DNA from: Phlegmacium glaucopus
Lineage: Eukaryota > Basidiomycota > Agaricomycetes > Agaricales > Cortinariaceae
Length of the DNA: 64,000 bases
Assembly: GCA_015039465.1 (NCBI GenBank)
Contig: MU130497.1
Location: 919,380 to 983,379 of the forward strand
Direction of reading: 5' to 3'
Shown here in pieces: positions 42,735-53,495 of this stretch. How positions within the stretch are numbered: position 1 is the first letter of the stretch; each line of letters starts with the position of its first letter. A program made the position numbers and the translations under genes. The notes under the pieces are model-generated. The model searched no databases. It was not told where the DNA came from and saw nothing but the letters and a program-made list of their open reading frames with translations.

Positions 42735-45088
42735 GTGGAAAGCCCTGCAGATGGAACAGATCTTGTTGCTGCCTTTCACACATACTATTATTTTTTTGTA
42801 CAGTCAGTCGAGGGAGCAGCCCTGTCACCAACTGATTCAACTGTTTTACATCGTCTTGGAGATCAAATTGAGGTCTTTACTCTCCCCCACACATTCCGAG
42901 CAGGTCCAAGCAGGTCCGAGCAAACTCCGAGCAGAATCCGAGCAGAATCCGACCATATTTCAACCAATTTTACATCAAATTCATTATAACCACCTAGCAT
43001 CAATATACTGCCCTAACCTCTTAAATAAACCTTAATCCTAACCCTAAATAGACTCTAACCAAACCTTAACCTAACCCTAAATGAGGTCAGAAGTTGGTCG
43101 GAATTTGGTCGGATTGCTCGGAATTTGCTCGGAATTTGGTTGGAATTTGCTCGGATTGCTCGGACCTGCTCGGACTTGCCCGGACCTGCTTGGACCCGCT
43201 CGGAATGTGTGGGGGAGGGTAAAGTACTGATCAAATTGATGAATATCGGGCACTAGTTTCCCAGGTATAAACTTAATACTAAATAACCTTGTGATAAATG
43301 TATGTTTTTTAACATCTTTTTTTAGCATCCACATATATTCGAACCTCATGAATATACACTGCTTCTCACTAATATCTCTGCACTCCAAGGCGACCTTCGG
43401 CTGCTATATAACCAAGCCCTTGATGAGTCCCATCATGGCCACCCAGTTGTTGTAGAAAATATACAGACTGGTAGCTGTGGTCGGCCAGCAATCCACATTG
43501 ATGAAGATTTTCTGCGATGGGCCTATAGGCTGCGATCAACATCAGCAATCAGTAGATTTCTTGGAGTTAGTAGAAGGACTGTCCGAGGTGCCCTGTTATC
43601 TTATGGAATTGCAGAGCCACAGGCTAGTCCTTTTGTTGCCAGTGGATCATCAGCCCCTGAATTTCCTGGACTGGGTGGCTCTGAGTCTACCGATCACAAT
43701 ATGGGGTATGCAACAGATAACCCACTACCTCCTCTTGATAGCAGTCCTACCTCACTGGATATTGAAGATCCCATTTTAAACCCTATCCTCAATATACCAG
43801 CCTCTTTCCCAGGTGTTTCCACCTCCCAGATTACATCATATACTGGCCCACTATCTATTATTACAGATGCTGATCTTGATGGTATTGTCCAGATGCTCCG
43901 ACACCATTACAGCAGAGCTGGTATTACAATGCTAGATGGCCTTCTCCATGCTCTTGGCTACCACATTCCCTGATCCAATATCCGTGAATCACTCCTCCGG
44001 ATTGACCCTGTCCAGCAGGTATTTGAGCGTATCTGTATATGTCGTCGGGTTTACTCAGTTCCAGGCCCAAATTCCCTATGGCATCATGATGGACAGCATG
44101 GTATCTATATTTAAAATTCTCTTTGAGACCAAAACTAATATCTGAAACCTGAGGTTTAATCCGGTGGGGTATTGTCATCCATGGCTTCATTGATGGCTAC
44201 TCTCGCCTGATTACAGCACTTTCTGCAAGTGATAATAATATGGGTGAGACAGTTTTAAACCTGTTCATTAGTGCTGTGAATATCTATGGTATTCCATCAA
44301 GAGTACGGGGTGACCATGGTGTTGAGAACATTAGAATTGCTGCATGGATGGAGGCCTTCCATGGAGAAGGAAGAGGATCATATATATGGGGAAGGTCTGT
44401 ACCCATGTGTCCTCTTATTTAAGCACTGTTAAGCACTGAAATCTCATAAATTTTATTCTTCACTTTTTATTTTAGAAGTGTTCATAATGTTCGCATTGAG
44501 CGACTTTGGGGTGATATCATAGCCCAGATTGGCTCTTCATGGGCAGATGCCTTTACAGATCTCGAACTGCATCATGGCCTCGACATTAATAACCAAAACC
44601 ACATATGGCTCCTCCATATCCTTTTCCTTCCCATTTTCAATTCTCAGCTTGAATTCTTTGCACGAGGGTGGAATATCCACAGGATACAGATTCGAGGAGG
44701 GCCAAATCGTTCACCTGAAGACATGTTTGGCTTTGATATGATCACCAATGGCATTTGAGGTGATTTTATTAGTGACTCTCTATCCAACAAAGAGCTGGAG
44801 GTATATGGCATTGACTGGGCTGCTTATGGTGAAGAACAGGTGTTAAGGTCGGTCAGAGAGAATTCCACCAGTGAGCCAGCATCATCATGGATTGGTCAGA
44901 CTGGCCCACCCCCCAATCTTAATGAAGTGCCTCTTTATTCCCCACCAGGCCCAGCTGTAGCTGGTACTGGGCAGTTTGTGCAAAGGGTGGCAGAAGCTTT
45001 TGTAGTAGATGGAGGCGATGTCACTATCCCACTGGTTTGGTCTCAAGCTCTTGCAGTAGCCCATAGTACTTTTGGAAATGTATTTTGA
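42735..45088 (+). pseudogene. Integrase-core DDE transposase of the large transposon
   Basis: Probable transposase. After an N-terminal region interrupted by a MITE (42874-43236), it has a helix-turn-helix-like stretch (AISRFLGVSRRTVRGAL, about 43540-43600). The DDE core follows: SLWHHDGQH (first Asp), GFIDGYSRLITAL, RVRGDHGVEN (second Asp), SVHNVRIERLWGD (Glu). These signatures are those of the eukaryotic integrase-core proteins that also occur in fish and cnidarian transposons. Introns: about 43266-43324, 44101-44154, 44395-44475. TGA stops replace Arg at 43971-43973 and 44756-44758. All three catalytic residues survive. Confidence 0.75.
42874..43236. mobile_element. Non-autonomous TIR element in the integrase gene
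   Basis: About 360 bp with ends CTTTACTCTCCCCCACACAT and, inverted, ATGTGTGGGGGAGGGTAAAG. It is flanked by the 11-bp direct repeat GATCAAATTGA (about 42863-42873 and 43232-43243). Long 8-11 bp duplications are typical of Mutator-like elements. The arms are CCGAGCAGGTCCGAGCA-like units; the core (43020-43080) is degenerate telomere-like CCCTAA. Removing it restores an open reading frame in the host gene. Confidence 0.75.
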
Positions 45089-45210
45089 TTTTAATTATTT
45101 ACTTCTCCATCTCTAGATTCATAACCTCTCTAAAAATGGTGCTTAAAAGTTAGGTAGATTAACTTGAAAATAACATTAACTTGAAAATAACTGAGACCAG
45201 TGATTTTATT

Positions 45211-45700
45211 AATTCGTACCCAATTCTTAATTATTTTTGACGTTCAAAAGCACATTGAAAAGCTAATGATCCTAGCTTTTATTATCTGGTATTGTCTTGC
45301 AGATAGACCCATTTTTCGTCTCAAACGAGATGTTTTATGCAACCAGTTGATATGGCTGAATCAGACAAGATAGATTTTGTTTGTTCTTACCCAATTCTTA
45401 ATTGTTTTTGATGTTCATGGGCGCGTTAAAAAGGTAATAATTCTAGCTTTTAGGATCTGGTATTGTTTTGCAAATAGACCCATTTTTCATTTCAAATGAG
45501 ATGTTTGATGCAACCAGTTGATATGGCTGAATCAGACAAGACAGATTTTGTTCGTTCTTACCCAATTCTTAATCGTTTTTGACGTTCGCGAGCGCGTTGA
45601 AAAGCTGGCAGTTCTAGCTTTCAGGATCTGGTATTACTTTTTAGATAGATTCATTTTTCATCTCAAATGAGATGTTTGATGCAACCAATTAGTTACCTGG
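45211..45700. repeat. 171-bp tandem repeat, 2.8 copies
   Basis: Units start at about 45211, 45382 and 45553. Each has CAATTCTTAAT, then GGATCTGGTATT, then GAGATGTTTGATGCAACCA. They lie between the 3' ends of the convergent integrase and HECT-like genes of the large transposon. Confidence 0.8.
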
Positions 45701-45884
45701 TTTGCTCAATTTTACCTGTCATTTCTCTATCTTTGAAATTCACAAACTACAACCTATCTAAAAGCTGGAGAAAAAAGGCAGATTCGACAAAAGAGCACAG
45801 CAATGAAAGATTAGTGGTGTAAAACTGCCTTACTTAAATTAATTTGATTGCATTTAAAGTGCACTCTACCTGGTTTGAACTCAC

Positions 45885-45965
45885 CACCTCAGGAGCAGAC
45901 CGACCAACCAGTGTTACTTCACAGCCTTTGGATTGTTGACCACTACACTATCAGGGTAATTAGAA
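45885..45965 (-). repeat. tRNA-like remnant
   Basis: On the minus strand TAGTGTAGTGGTC (A-box-like) is followed about 65 nt later by GAGTTCAAACC (B-box-like). The spacing is long and the stems do not close. It is possibly a SINE head inside the large transposon. Confidence 0.3.
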
Positions 45966-46225
45966 CAAACACATTAATATGCTATATATCCCACTAGTAG
46001 CAGCCACACATTATAGCTATCATCGCATCTTGGTAGCTTATATCAATGCAACTTCAATTCAAAAATTCTAACTGCAGTAGCACTCTAGCAGCTAATATTA
46101 TTGTAAAAGGTAGTATAACTGCATGGTATAAGCCCTACATGGAGAAGAAAAACTGCCCCATGTAGATACAGTAATGAGTGACTAGCAGGTATATATGGGG
46201 TATAGTAGTAGGAGATAAAAACCTA

Positions 46226-49200
46226 TCAAAGCATGTTATGCCCTCCAATTGCCGAAAGAATTTCTGTCAAAAACCAGAAATTAAAAGCTTCTTTAAAAGA
46301 GAAAGGGCTACTAGTATCAGAGGCAGAGGGGTAAACCCTGCTGGCGAGAGTGGTAACATATGATGCAGGAAGATGAACATAGCCCATGCAGGTCCTGAAA
46401 GATATTTTGCCATTGGCAAGCATCATTTCACGAACATTGTTGTCAGCATATAGCTGATTGGTATCAGGAACAGCTGCAATCTGTAGTGAGAAACAATTGG
46501 TGAGTAGATCCCAGGTAAGTAGAATAGCTGCTTACTATGATTTTTTTCGCATCATCTGGGCTTACAGTCGGGCATCCAGTAGCAGCCCAAGTGAAGACTC
46601 TAGCTCTAAACCCTGGGGTGTCGGCCTTATCAAGATCGATGAGGGTACTAAAACCACCCTTTAGTTCATCAAACTTCGTAGGACAGGGGATGCCTGAGCC
46701 TTGTAAAAACTCTTCAATCAGACTCTGAACAGTCGCTCCATGCCCAGCCACAACAGCAATAGCAGCATCAAGCCCAGCTGGAGATTGCATAAAAGAAATA
46801 TAATCTTGAATGCTATCATAGCCTGTGATTGCCGAAGTCCACATTAAAGCGAAGAATGCATTTGCACCCCCAGCAAAATTCTTTGGGACCTCCAATAGTG
46901 GCTATTAGACTGGTTCAAGGACAAAAAAAAGAACTTCTTACTGTAAAGAATTTAAAGCCATTTCGGCAAGAAAGACTGAAACCTTCTGCAAAACTTCAAA
47001 TTTCAGGATGAGATAGAGGTTCAGGTCCAATGATGGCTGCATAAAGCATTTCAGGGGCATAAGCTTTGTGTGATATATCATCGCAACCAGTAAGAACCCC
47101 AATCTATATTTAATAAGATGTTAGGGATAAATATATACATATATAAAATCCGACACTTACATCCATGTTGAGATATGAACAGAAGATATTTCTGAATGGT
47201 GCCACATTGCCAGAGGCCCCAATTGCAAGCCAGCTATCAATGGTCTGCCTAAGTTCAGGGTGCCATTCACCAACAACCTCACGATCTAAAGAGTGAATAT
47301 TAAACTTATAAATGATAAAAAGAAAGAGAAGAGGATTAAATGGATCAGGGCAGATCCCACTAATAAGCAGCATTGCACATAAAGCCCCAAGGATCCTTGA
47401 CTGCTCAGATGCGAGTGTGAGGTATAAGATGCCCAAGCATGTAGCTCCGAGAGGTTTGCAGGGTAGCTCGGTCATCAGCACAAGGCTGGAACCAGGCAGA
47501 GGGATTCTGGAGGTACTTTGAGAAGGCTGAAAATATTACTTCTCGCTCCACACCAGGCCCTATTGTCTGGAGGCCTCCATTTGGACGATTTCTAGAGAAT
47601 TATAAATATTAGGACAGTCAAAAAAGGTAAGGAACAAAATTAGCTTACATTGAAAATTCTCGCTGTGGTAATAAAACACGAGTAAAATCCCCTCTGTCAA
47701 CAGCATCACCAAGGACCTCCTCGAAAGCAGTGACAAGAGAAGCCAGCGAACTCCCCTCAAGCTCAAGTCTCCTCTCAGAGCGAGGCAGGCTGATACCACA
47801 AGTTGCTGCCTCATAAACTCTTTCAGAAAGGTTTTCAATGGTGTATAAGCCTGGAGATTCAATGGTTGGAGACAGAACTTGTATAGGTTCCCAGATTGTG
47901 GCAGGAAGAAAGCCTGTTGGAAACAATGATGATCGTTCTTACTACAAAGGCTAATTTAATAGAAGTACTAGTCAATCAACTAATTTTATTTAGAAATAGA
48001 ATAGGAGATTACCTGATTGTTCTGTGAGATTGCTTGGACAGCAGTCTCATCCTCGTCCTCATGCTCAGTATCACCATCAGTCTCACCTCCAGAAGTGTCC
48101 ACATCAGGATAATTGGCTGAGAAGGTTGAATAGAACCGAGCTGATAAGCAGTGGTGCTTATGGGAATTTTCCACAAAAGAGATAGGTAGGTGTCAAGGTG
48201 CTGCATAGAATATTGTTAGTAATCTGGTGTTAAGCATGAAAAATATAAAACTGGCTTGCCCATATGAAGGACCAGAGAATCATCCTCAATGCAGACTGAT
48301 GAAGCATAAGTAGTTCGATCAGCATCAATGGCTCCTAGTGTAAGGGTAGGAGAAACTGGCATCCCACAAAGGCGAATTACACCATCTGAAGCACGAGGAA
48401 TGCCCCGAGCAACAAGGCCAAGAAGCATAAGAGGAGTTGCTTCATGACTAGTGATAAAGGCACTAGGGACTACTCTTCGAAACACATACTGCATTGGGGA
48501 GCTCTGCATAGCCTGGGAAGTATTCCCAAGAAGCATGAGCACAGTGGTATCCAGGGGAAGATTGTACCGATAAATGAGATGGTACTGCTGTAGGAACAGG
48601 TTTACTGAGTCTCTCAATTCAGGGTAGAGTTGATATTGGAAGTGAGCTTCATGCTTAAAAGGTAAAGGGTAAGCCATCATCATCTGTATACCAGGACTGC
48701 TGTGACTTACAGGAGGGGGAAGAACTTTGACAGTAATTCTTAACAAGTGGCCTCCTGATGCATCCTGGGATAAGCAGCTATTAATAGAAACCTTTCGAGA
48801 TGAAGGTAGTGCTGGTGGGTGCTGAGCAGGTCCTCTTCGTCCTCGTCGGGAAAGACTGGGATTCCGAGGGATAGTTGATAAGGCTGAAGCCAGCCGAGCC
48901 TGATTTGCATGTGCTGTAGAAAGGCCAAGAGCTGCACCCCCAAGGAAAGGGTTAAAACTGGTACCTGGACGAGAGGCTGTAGTTGCAGGGTGTCCAAGCT
49001 GGTGTGGTCGAATATTTTGGTAGAGCTGGCTAATAGGAGGAGGCTGGACTATTGAAGGCTGGGCAGCATGAAGACCAGAGGGTTGTTGAGAATGCGATGT
49101 TGCCAGACTAGGGGGAGAAACTTGGCTTGGTGAAAATATGGTGGACTGGGGCTGTCTAGGAGCAAGAACCTGGGTAGGCTGGAAAGCAGGTGGGTGAGGA

Positions 49201-49298
49201 TTTGGTGCTGGATTTGGTGCTGAAGGGGTCAAGGATCCCCCCTGCTGAATATATGCATGGAATCGAGCAAGCTCCTCAGGACTAAGGTTAAATGCCAT
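46226..49298 (-). CDS. HECT-like gene of the large transposon
   Basis: Multi-exon minus-strand gene starting at the ATG at 49298. The N-terminal half is Pro/Ser/Gln-rich and disordered (49298 to about 48700). A middle region follows (MQYVFRRVVPSAF, LMLLGLVARGIPRASDG), then an acidic stretch (GGETDGDTEHEDEDE). The C-terminal half (about 47930-46226) has ICPDPFNPLLFLFI, EWHPELRQTIDSWLAIG, TGCDDISHKAY and finally ISFRTCMGYVHLPASY and FKEAFNFWFLTEIL. The end resembles the C-lobe of HECT ubiquitin ligases (Cys in a TC...L.LP.Y setting), so Cys in SFRTC could be the catalytic thiol. This is inference. Exon joins in the middle are approximate and I could not confirm an unbroken frame. Confidence 0.5.
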
Positions 49299-49799
49299 GG
49301 TGATATAAGCAGTTGGAAAAAGTGAAAAGAGGGTGAATGGTAAAAAAAGAGCGACAATAGCAGGCAGGCAACTGGCATACATCCACAGAAATCAGAGGGC
49401 TTTTATACCCTGGAGGTCTTATGAGATAACAGCAACCCGAAACCCAAGCGAGTCTTTAGTTGATCAGATAAGTTCCTTTAAGGCTAGGCAGATTTTTTTT
49501 TGAATTGGTGGAGCAATGGTGTCGGGTATACTCAAGAATTGGTGACTTGGAGGTGGCTAGCCATTAGAATTATTCGGCTTAATCTAATGTTAGTAAAAAA
49601 TTCTAAGTTAAATAAATAAATTTCTCTCGTCTGAGATGTCTAGTCCTCAATTAGAGAAGGAAAAACTGCCCTCCCATACCACTGATTTGTCATCCACAAG
49701 CAAGAGTTATGAGACCTTGACTGTGACCCTGATGTAAATTTGTGTGTGCAATGCCCAAGAACAGCTCATCATTAGTGATGTCCCTGATTCTACTAGAGT

Positions 49800-49985
49800 G
49801 ATTGAAAACCATGCATATCGCTCCCAGACCACTGGTTATGATCATTTTCAGTGACCCTGTTTCCCTTAAAACAGTGATCAGTAATCATGCATATCACTCC
49901 CAGACCACTGGTTATGATCATTTTCAGTGACCCTGTTTCCCTTAAAACAGTGATTGGTAACCATGCACTTCGGCTCCAAACCACT
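49800..49985 (+). repeat. 76-bp tandem repeat near the right end
   Basis: About 2.3 copies containing CCCAGACCACTGGTTATGATC and CCCTGTTTCCCTTAAAACAG, next to the right terminal repeat. Subterminal arrays like this often hold transposase binding sites. Confidence 0.75.
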
Positions 49986-50038
49986 GGTCAAATGCATGAC
50001 CATCAACCATGTTTATTTGCTGAAGAATAATGTCATAC

Positions 50039-50681
50039 AATGGTCTCAATGACAAACATGGTGTGAGGTCACAGTCTGGTTGTCACCATGGTCAATATAT
50101 CACACATTGAGGTAGTAGTCATCATGGTTTAAATGTCATGTATCTACTAAAATAATTTTATAAGATGGGCAATAGCTTATATCATGTATATTAATATATG
50201 AACATGGTCTCAGTACAGTGCCAGCAATGACCAAAAGATGTGACTATGACTTATGACCATGACCATGATGTGTGACTATGACTATGATGTGTGACTATGA
50301 CCATGACAATGACAATGTATGACCATGACAAGTCATGTGACTTTTTTCTCGCACCTGCTGTCTACTGCCTTCTCACTGCTCAAATGGCCAAAAGAAAGAA
50401 CAAGTCTACAGTAGCAGCAGCACAAAAGAGTAAGTTCTCCTATCACAACCTTTGGGATACCTATATTAATTCCTGGTTAGTGGATAATGTTCTTCTCAGT
50501 CTACTTGATAGCATTGGTGCTATTGTCACTGATGATATCACAACTGGCTCAGTGAGATTGACTGAGCTATTATTAAAGATAGGAGATGCCACTGGAAAGC
50601 ACATGACAAAGGTAGGTATTTAACTTCTACTATTTCTAACTAATGGCTAAAATGATAAATTTATTAGGCTGAGGATATCAT
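50039..50681 (+). mobile_element. Second, truncated copy of the large transposon's left end
   Basis: Matches 40245-40966 in the same orientation with small deletions, including the start of gene 1 (ATG at about 50384). It stops at GATATCAT, where a hAT MITE begins. The terminal repeat itself is missing at its left. Confidence 0.8.
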
Positions 50682-51259
50682 TAGTGTTTGGAAGTCCAGT
50701 TGCAGGACTGGAAAAAGACTGCAAAAAGACCGGACCAGACTGCAAAAGACCAGACCAGCAGTCCAGTTTTTTGGTTTTTGAGAAGCAAAGACTGGAAAAA
50801 GACCGGTCTTCGGTCCTAGGACCGGTCTAAACCAATAGTTTTGTAGCCCTTATTTTTCCCTTTAAAACAAGATAAAGACCGTATTTATTGGTCAAATATT
50901 CACTGAGAAAAAAATAAAACAGTAAAAATGTACACAAAATAGTAGGAAACAAATAATATCACCATAAAATTGTCAATTCCCAACAAAATTTAATGTTCTT
51001 GGGCTTATTCTAAAGGTATAGATCACATCTACATATTTGTCTGATATTATATATGAAAATATGACCGGTATTTGTCAAAAGTCCGGTCCTGGACAGTCTT
51101 GGACCAGGACTGGTCCAGGACTGCAAAAAACTGATGTGGACCAGTCCTAATTGGTCCAGTCCAGTCTTTTGACCTTCTAGAAGCTTAGTGGACCGGTTGC
51201 AGTCCCAGTCCTGTCCAAAAATACCAAAAAACCGGACCGGACCGGACCCCCAAACACTA
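50682..51259. mobile_element. hAT-type MITE at a rearrangement junction
   Basis: 578 bp, the inverted counterpart of 19530-20109. The terminal repeats TAGTGTTTGG...CCAAACACTA are intact. The flanks (GATATCAT left, ATGATAAT right) are not a duplication. Left of it is the large transposon, right of it the interior of the LTR-like family. Confidence 0.8.
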
Positions 51260-51411
51260 ATGATAATGTTGAACAAATGATTTTATTGACCAGGAACATG
51301 ATTCAGGGCTGCTTCCAAAATAGGTAAGTGAATTCAAAGTCCGCTTATTTTCGTGATGGCAACTTTTAAGCTTTCTTCTCATGCTACCAATCAGTATTGG
51401 TGCACGATAGC
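51260..51411 (-). mobile_element. 1.4-kb LTR-like element, fragment E
   Basis: About 150 bp matching the end of copies A, B and C (AAAATAGGTAAGTGAATTC to TTGGTGCACGATA). It interrupts the Copia-2 protease-region frame at its terminus, so this copy was inserted into Copia-2 before truncation. Confidence 0.7.
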
Positions 51412-53482
51412 GCCAATAGAGATGAGGTTAATAGGAGCATCTGGCGCATGCAGACAGTTACAGAGGGTAAACAAAATGTATTGAGCCTGACCGGTCCCAT
51501 CAGGAAAAGGGATCCGAAAGGAAACATCACCACCCCCCAAGGCAGCTAACGAGCCTGAGTTGGCAGTCCCAATGGCCACAGCCTTTGAAGTATCATAGTG
51601 CCAAAATAGAGCATGATCACGGATGATGTGGTCAATACAACCCGAATCCAGTGCAGAGTTGAAATGTCCACCAAGTGAAAGAAAAGCGACAGATGTAAAA
51701 TCTGCTATGGAATGGCTTACAAACACCAAAGGACACTTAGGAGGTTCACGCAGGATGTAAACATCACAATGGAGAGTAGGATTTAAAGCTACAAAGGGAG
51801 CTACTGACAAATGTGCCAATGGGATAACAGGTGCATCATCTAAGGTGTCCAATGGGTCCATAGGAGATATAGGATCAGGAGGAGAGGGTGGTGTGTCACA
51901 GGAAAGGAATGCGTCCTCAATCATGGCAGCCAACATAGCCAATGTCTGTCCTTTGTTACTACAATATTCATTGCGTCACCCCTCCATACCACCCCCAGGT
52001 TGGAAACAAGTTCCAGAAACGTGACCAGGACGGCCACAGTTGGAACAGTGCAGATGGGAATGGACATGACCTGACACAACAGATGGGGCAGAGGGGAAGC
52101 AACAGATTTGGTAGAAGGTGTGGGAGCAGGAAGAGAAGCAACAGCTGAAGTGGCAACAGGTGGAAGAGAACGAGTAGGACAAGAAGGTTGCGCTTGAACA
52201 GCAGCCCAGAAAGTAGCTTCAAGATCCAACGCAGTCTCTGTGAGTGCAATAAAAGCACCAACATCTTGATCTCCAGCCAAGGTAATATGCGAGGAGAGCA
52301 GGGTGTTGAATGCAGCAGAAAGAGGGAGACCACAAGTGAAATTACTAATGAGGAGCTTCATACTTAGAGGAAATTGAGCAGACCAAAGTCGTGAAACTCC
52401 AGTATGCCACTTGGAGACATATTCATGGACTCAACCAGGAGTACAGGTAGACGAATTCAATGAATTCAGGAGTTCAGCACCATCAGCCCAACCACGAAGG
52501 CCATAGTAATGAGCAAGGGTTGAGTAGATTGCGTATGCAGTGCGATTTGTCATATTTGAAGAAGGAAGAAGACCTCGTGGCATACCGCCTAGTCTGGCCA
52601 TCAACACTCAGAAGGATCCAGGATGTGTCCCAATAGACCAAGATGGCGTAGCAGTGCAGTAACACCTTCATCCCAGGTATAAAAGTCCGACTTAGAATTG
52701 AGAAGAGAAATGTGGGTAACTGACAGTAAAGCTTTGGAGGAAGCATTAAGAGAAGGAATCACTGATGAAAGAGGTAAAGGTGGTGGTAAACAGTAAACAT
52801 ACCGAACAGGATGCTGAGATGAATTAGGAGCGACAAAAGGAGGTGGTAAAGAGGAAGGTTGCGGAGGAAATTGAATTGACAAAGGATTGAATGGTGGAAT
52901 GGGAAAAAGTGGAACAGCTCTAGGAGGATGTGGAGGAATTGGTGGAGGATGTGTGGGGATGGAATTATTTAGAGATTGAGCTAAGAGATGAGGAGGAGTG
53001 TCATGATGGAAATTATGGACACGTTGAAAAGTATCAGGAGATGGTCGGTTGAAATGAGGATTTGTGGAAAAAGGGACATTGGGCAAATTAAAAGTGCGAG
53101 TAGAAGGGCCGCCAATGGCAGGGTTGAATAAATCATCTGAATAAGAAGCTAAACTGAGACCTGGGACAAAGGAACTATACCGGCAACTGCATGTTGATAA
53201 CTATCATGTCCATGTTGGCCAACAAAAGTATGTTGAGAAAAATTGCTCGTCAATGAAGGCGATGGTGAATCCGGGTGATATGTTGCCCCTCCCCACTTGT
53301 GCTGCTCATTTATATGAGGAGTCCGGTACATGTGAAGTTGAATATATGCATGCTCGGAAACCAAAAACAGGCAGGTAGGAATATATGCACGTTCAGAACA
53401 ACAAACGGGCAACGAAACCTAATAAATAAAAGAACTTTGAGTCGTCTATTTCCTGAGATACCCTGTCAAGACTGTTTTAGGT
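51412..53482 (-). pseudogene. Copia-2 gag-protease fragment
   Basis: Second Ty1/Copia element, 5' half only. In order on the minus strand: Pro-rich Gag N-terminus (53086-52601) with DFYTWDEGVTALLRHL; Gag core (52361 onward); a CCHC knuckle CSNCGRPGHVSGTC (about 52045); an Ala/Pro/Thr linker; and a protease region with ALDSGCIDHI, where the catalytic Asp is intact. TGA stops at probable Arg codons: 52433-52431 and 51978-51976. At least one frameshift lies near the knuckle. It is cut at 51411 by LTR-like fragment E; integrase and RT are absent. Confidence 0.8.
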
Positions 53483-53495
53483 GGGGCCCATAACC
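53483..53495 (-). other. Copia-2 primer-binding site
   Basis: GGTTATGGGCCCC on the minus strand next to the LTR, identical to the Copia-1 site. It indicates half initiator tRNA-Met priming. Confidence 0.8.

Larger units (their letters stand above)
40217..50038. mobile_element. 9.8-kb integrase-type DNA transposon with three genes
   Basis: The ends 40217-40249 and 50006-50038 are inverted copies of about 33 bp (28 identical), sharing GCAAATAAACATGGT. Inside: an unknown gene (40668-42461, +), an integrase-core DDE gene (42735-45088, +) and a HECT-like gene (49298-46226, -). The two inner genes converge on a 171-bp tandem array. A direct partial copy of the left end follows immediately at 50039-50681. 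The flanks do not show a clear target duplication. Superfamily placement (IS3EU-like or a relative) is inference. Confidence 0.65.

Noticed and set aside
43020..43085. Possible chromosome end or interstitial telomere
   Set aside because: Units are few and degenerate, and the tract lies in the centre of a TIR element with coding sequence on both sides.
45885..45965. Functional tRNA gene
   Set aside because: A- and B-box spacing is too long and acceptor and T stems do not pair; kept only as a tRNA-like remnant.
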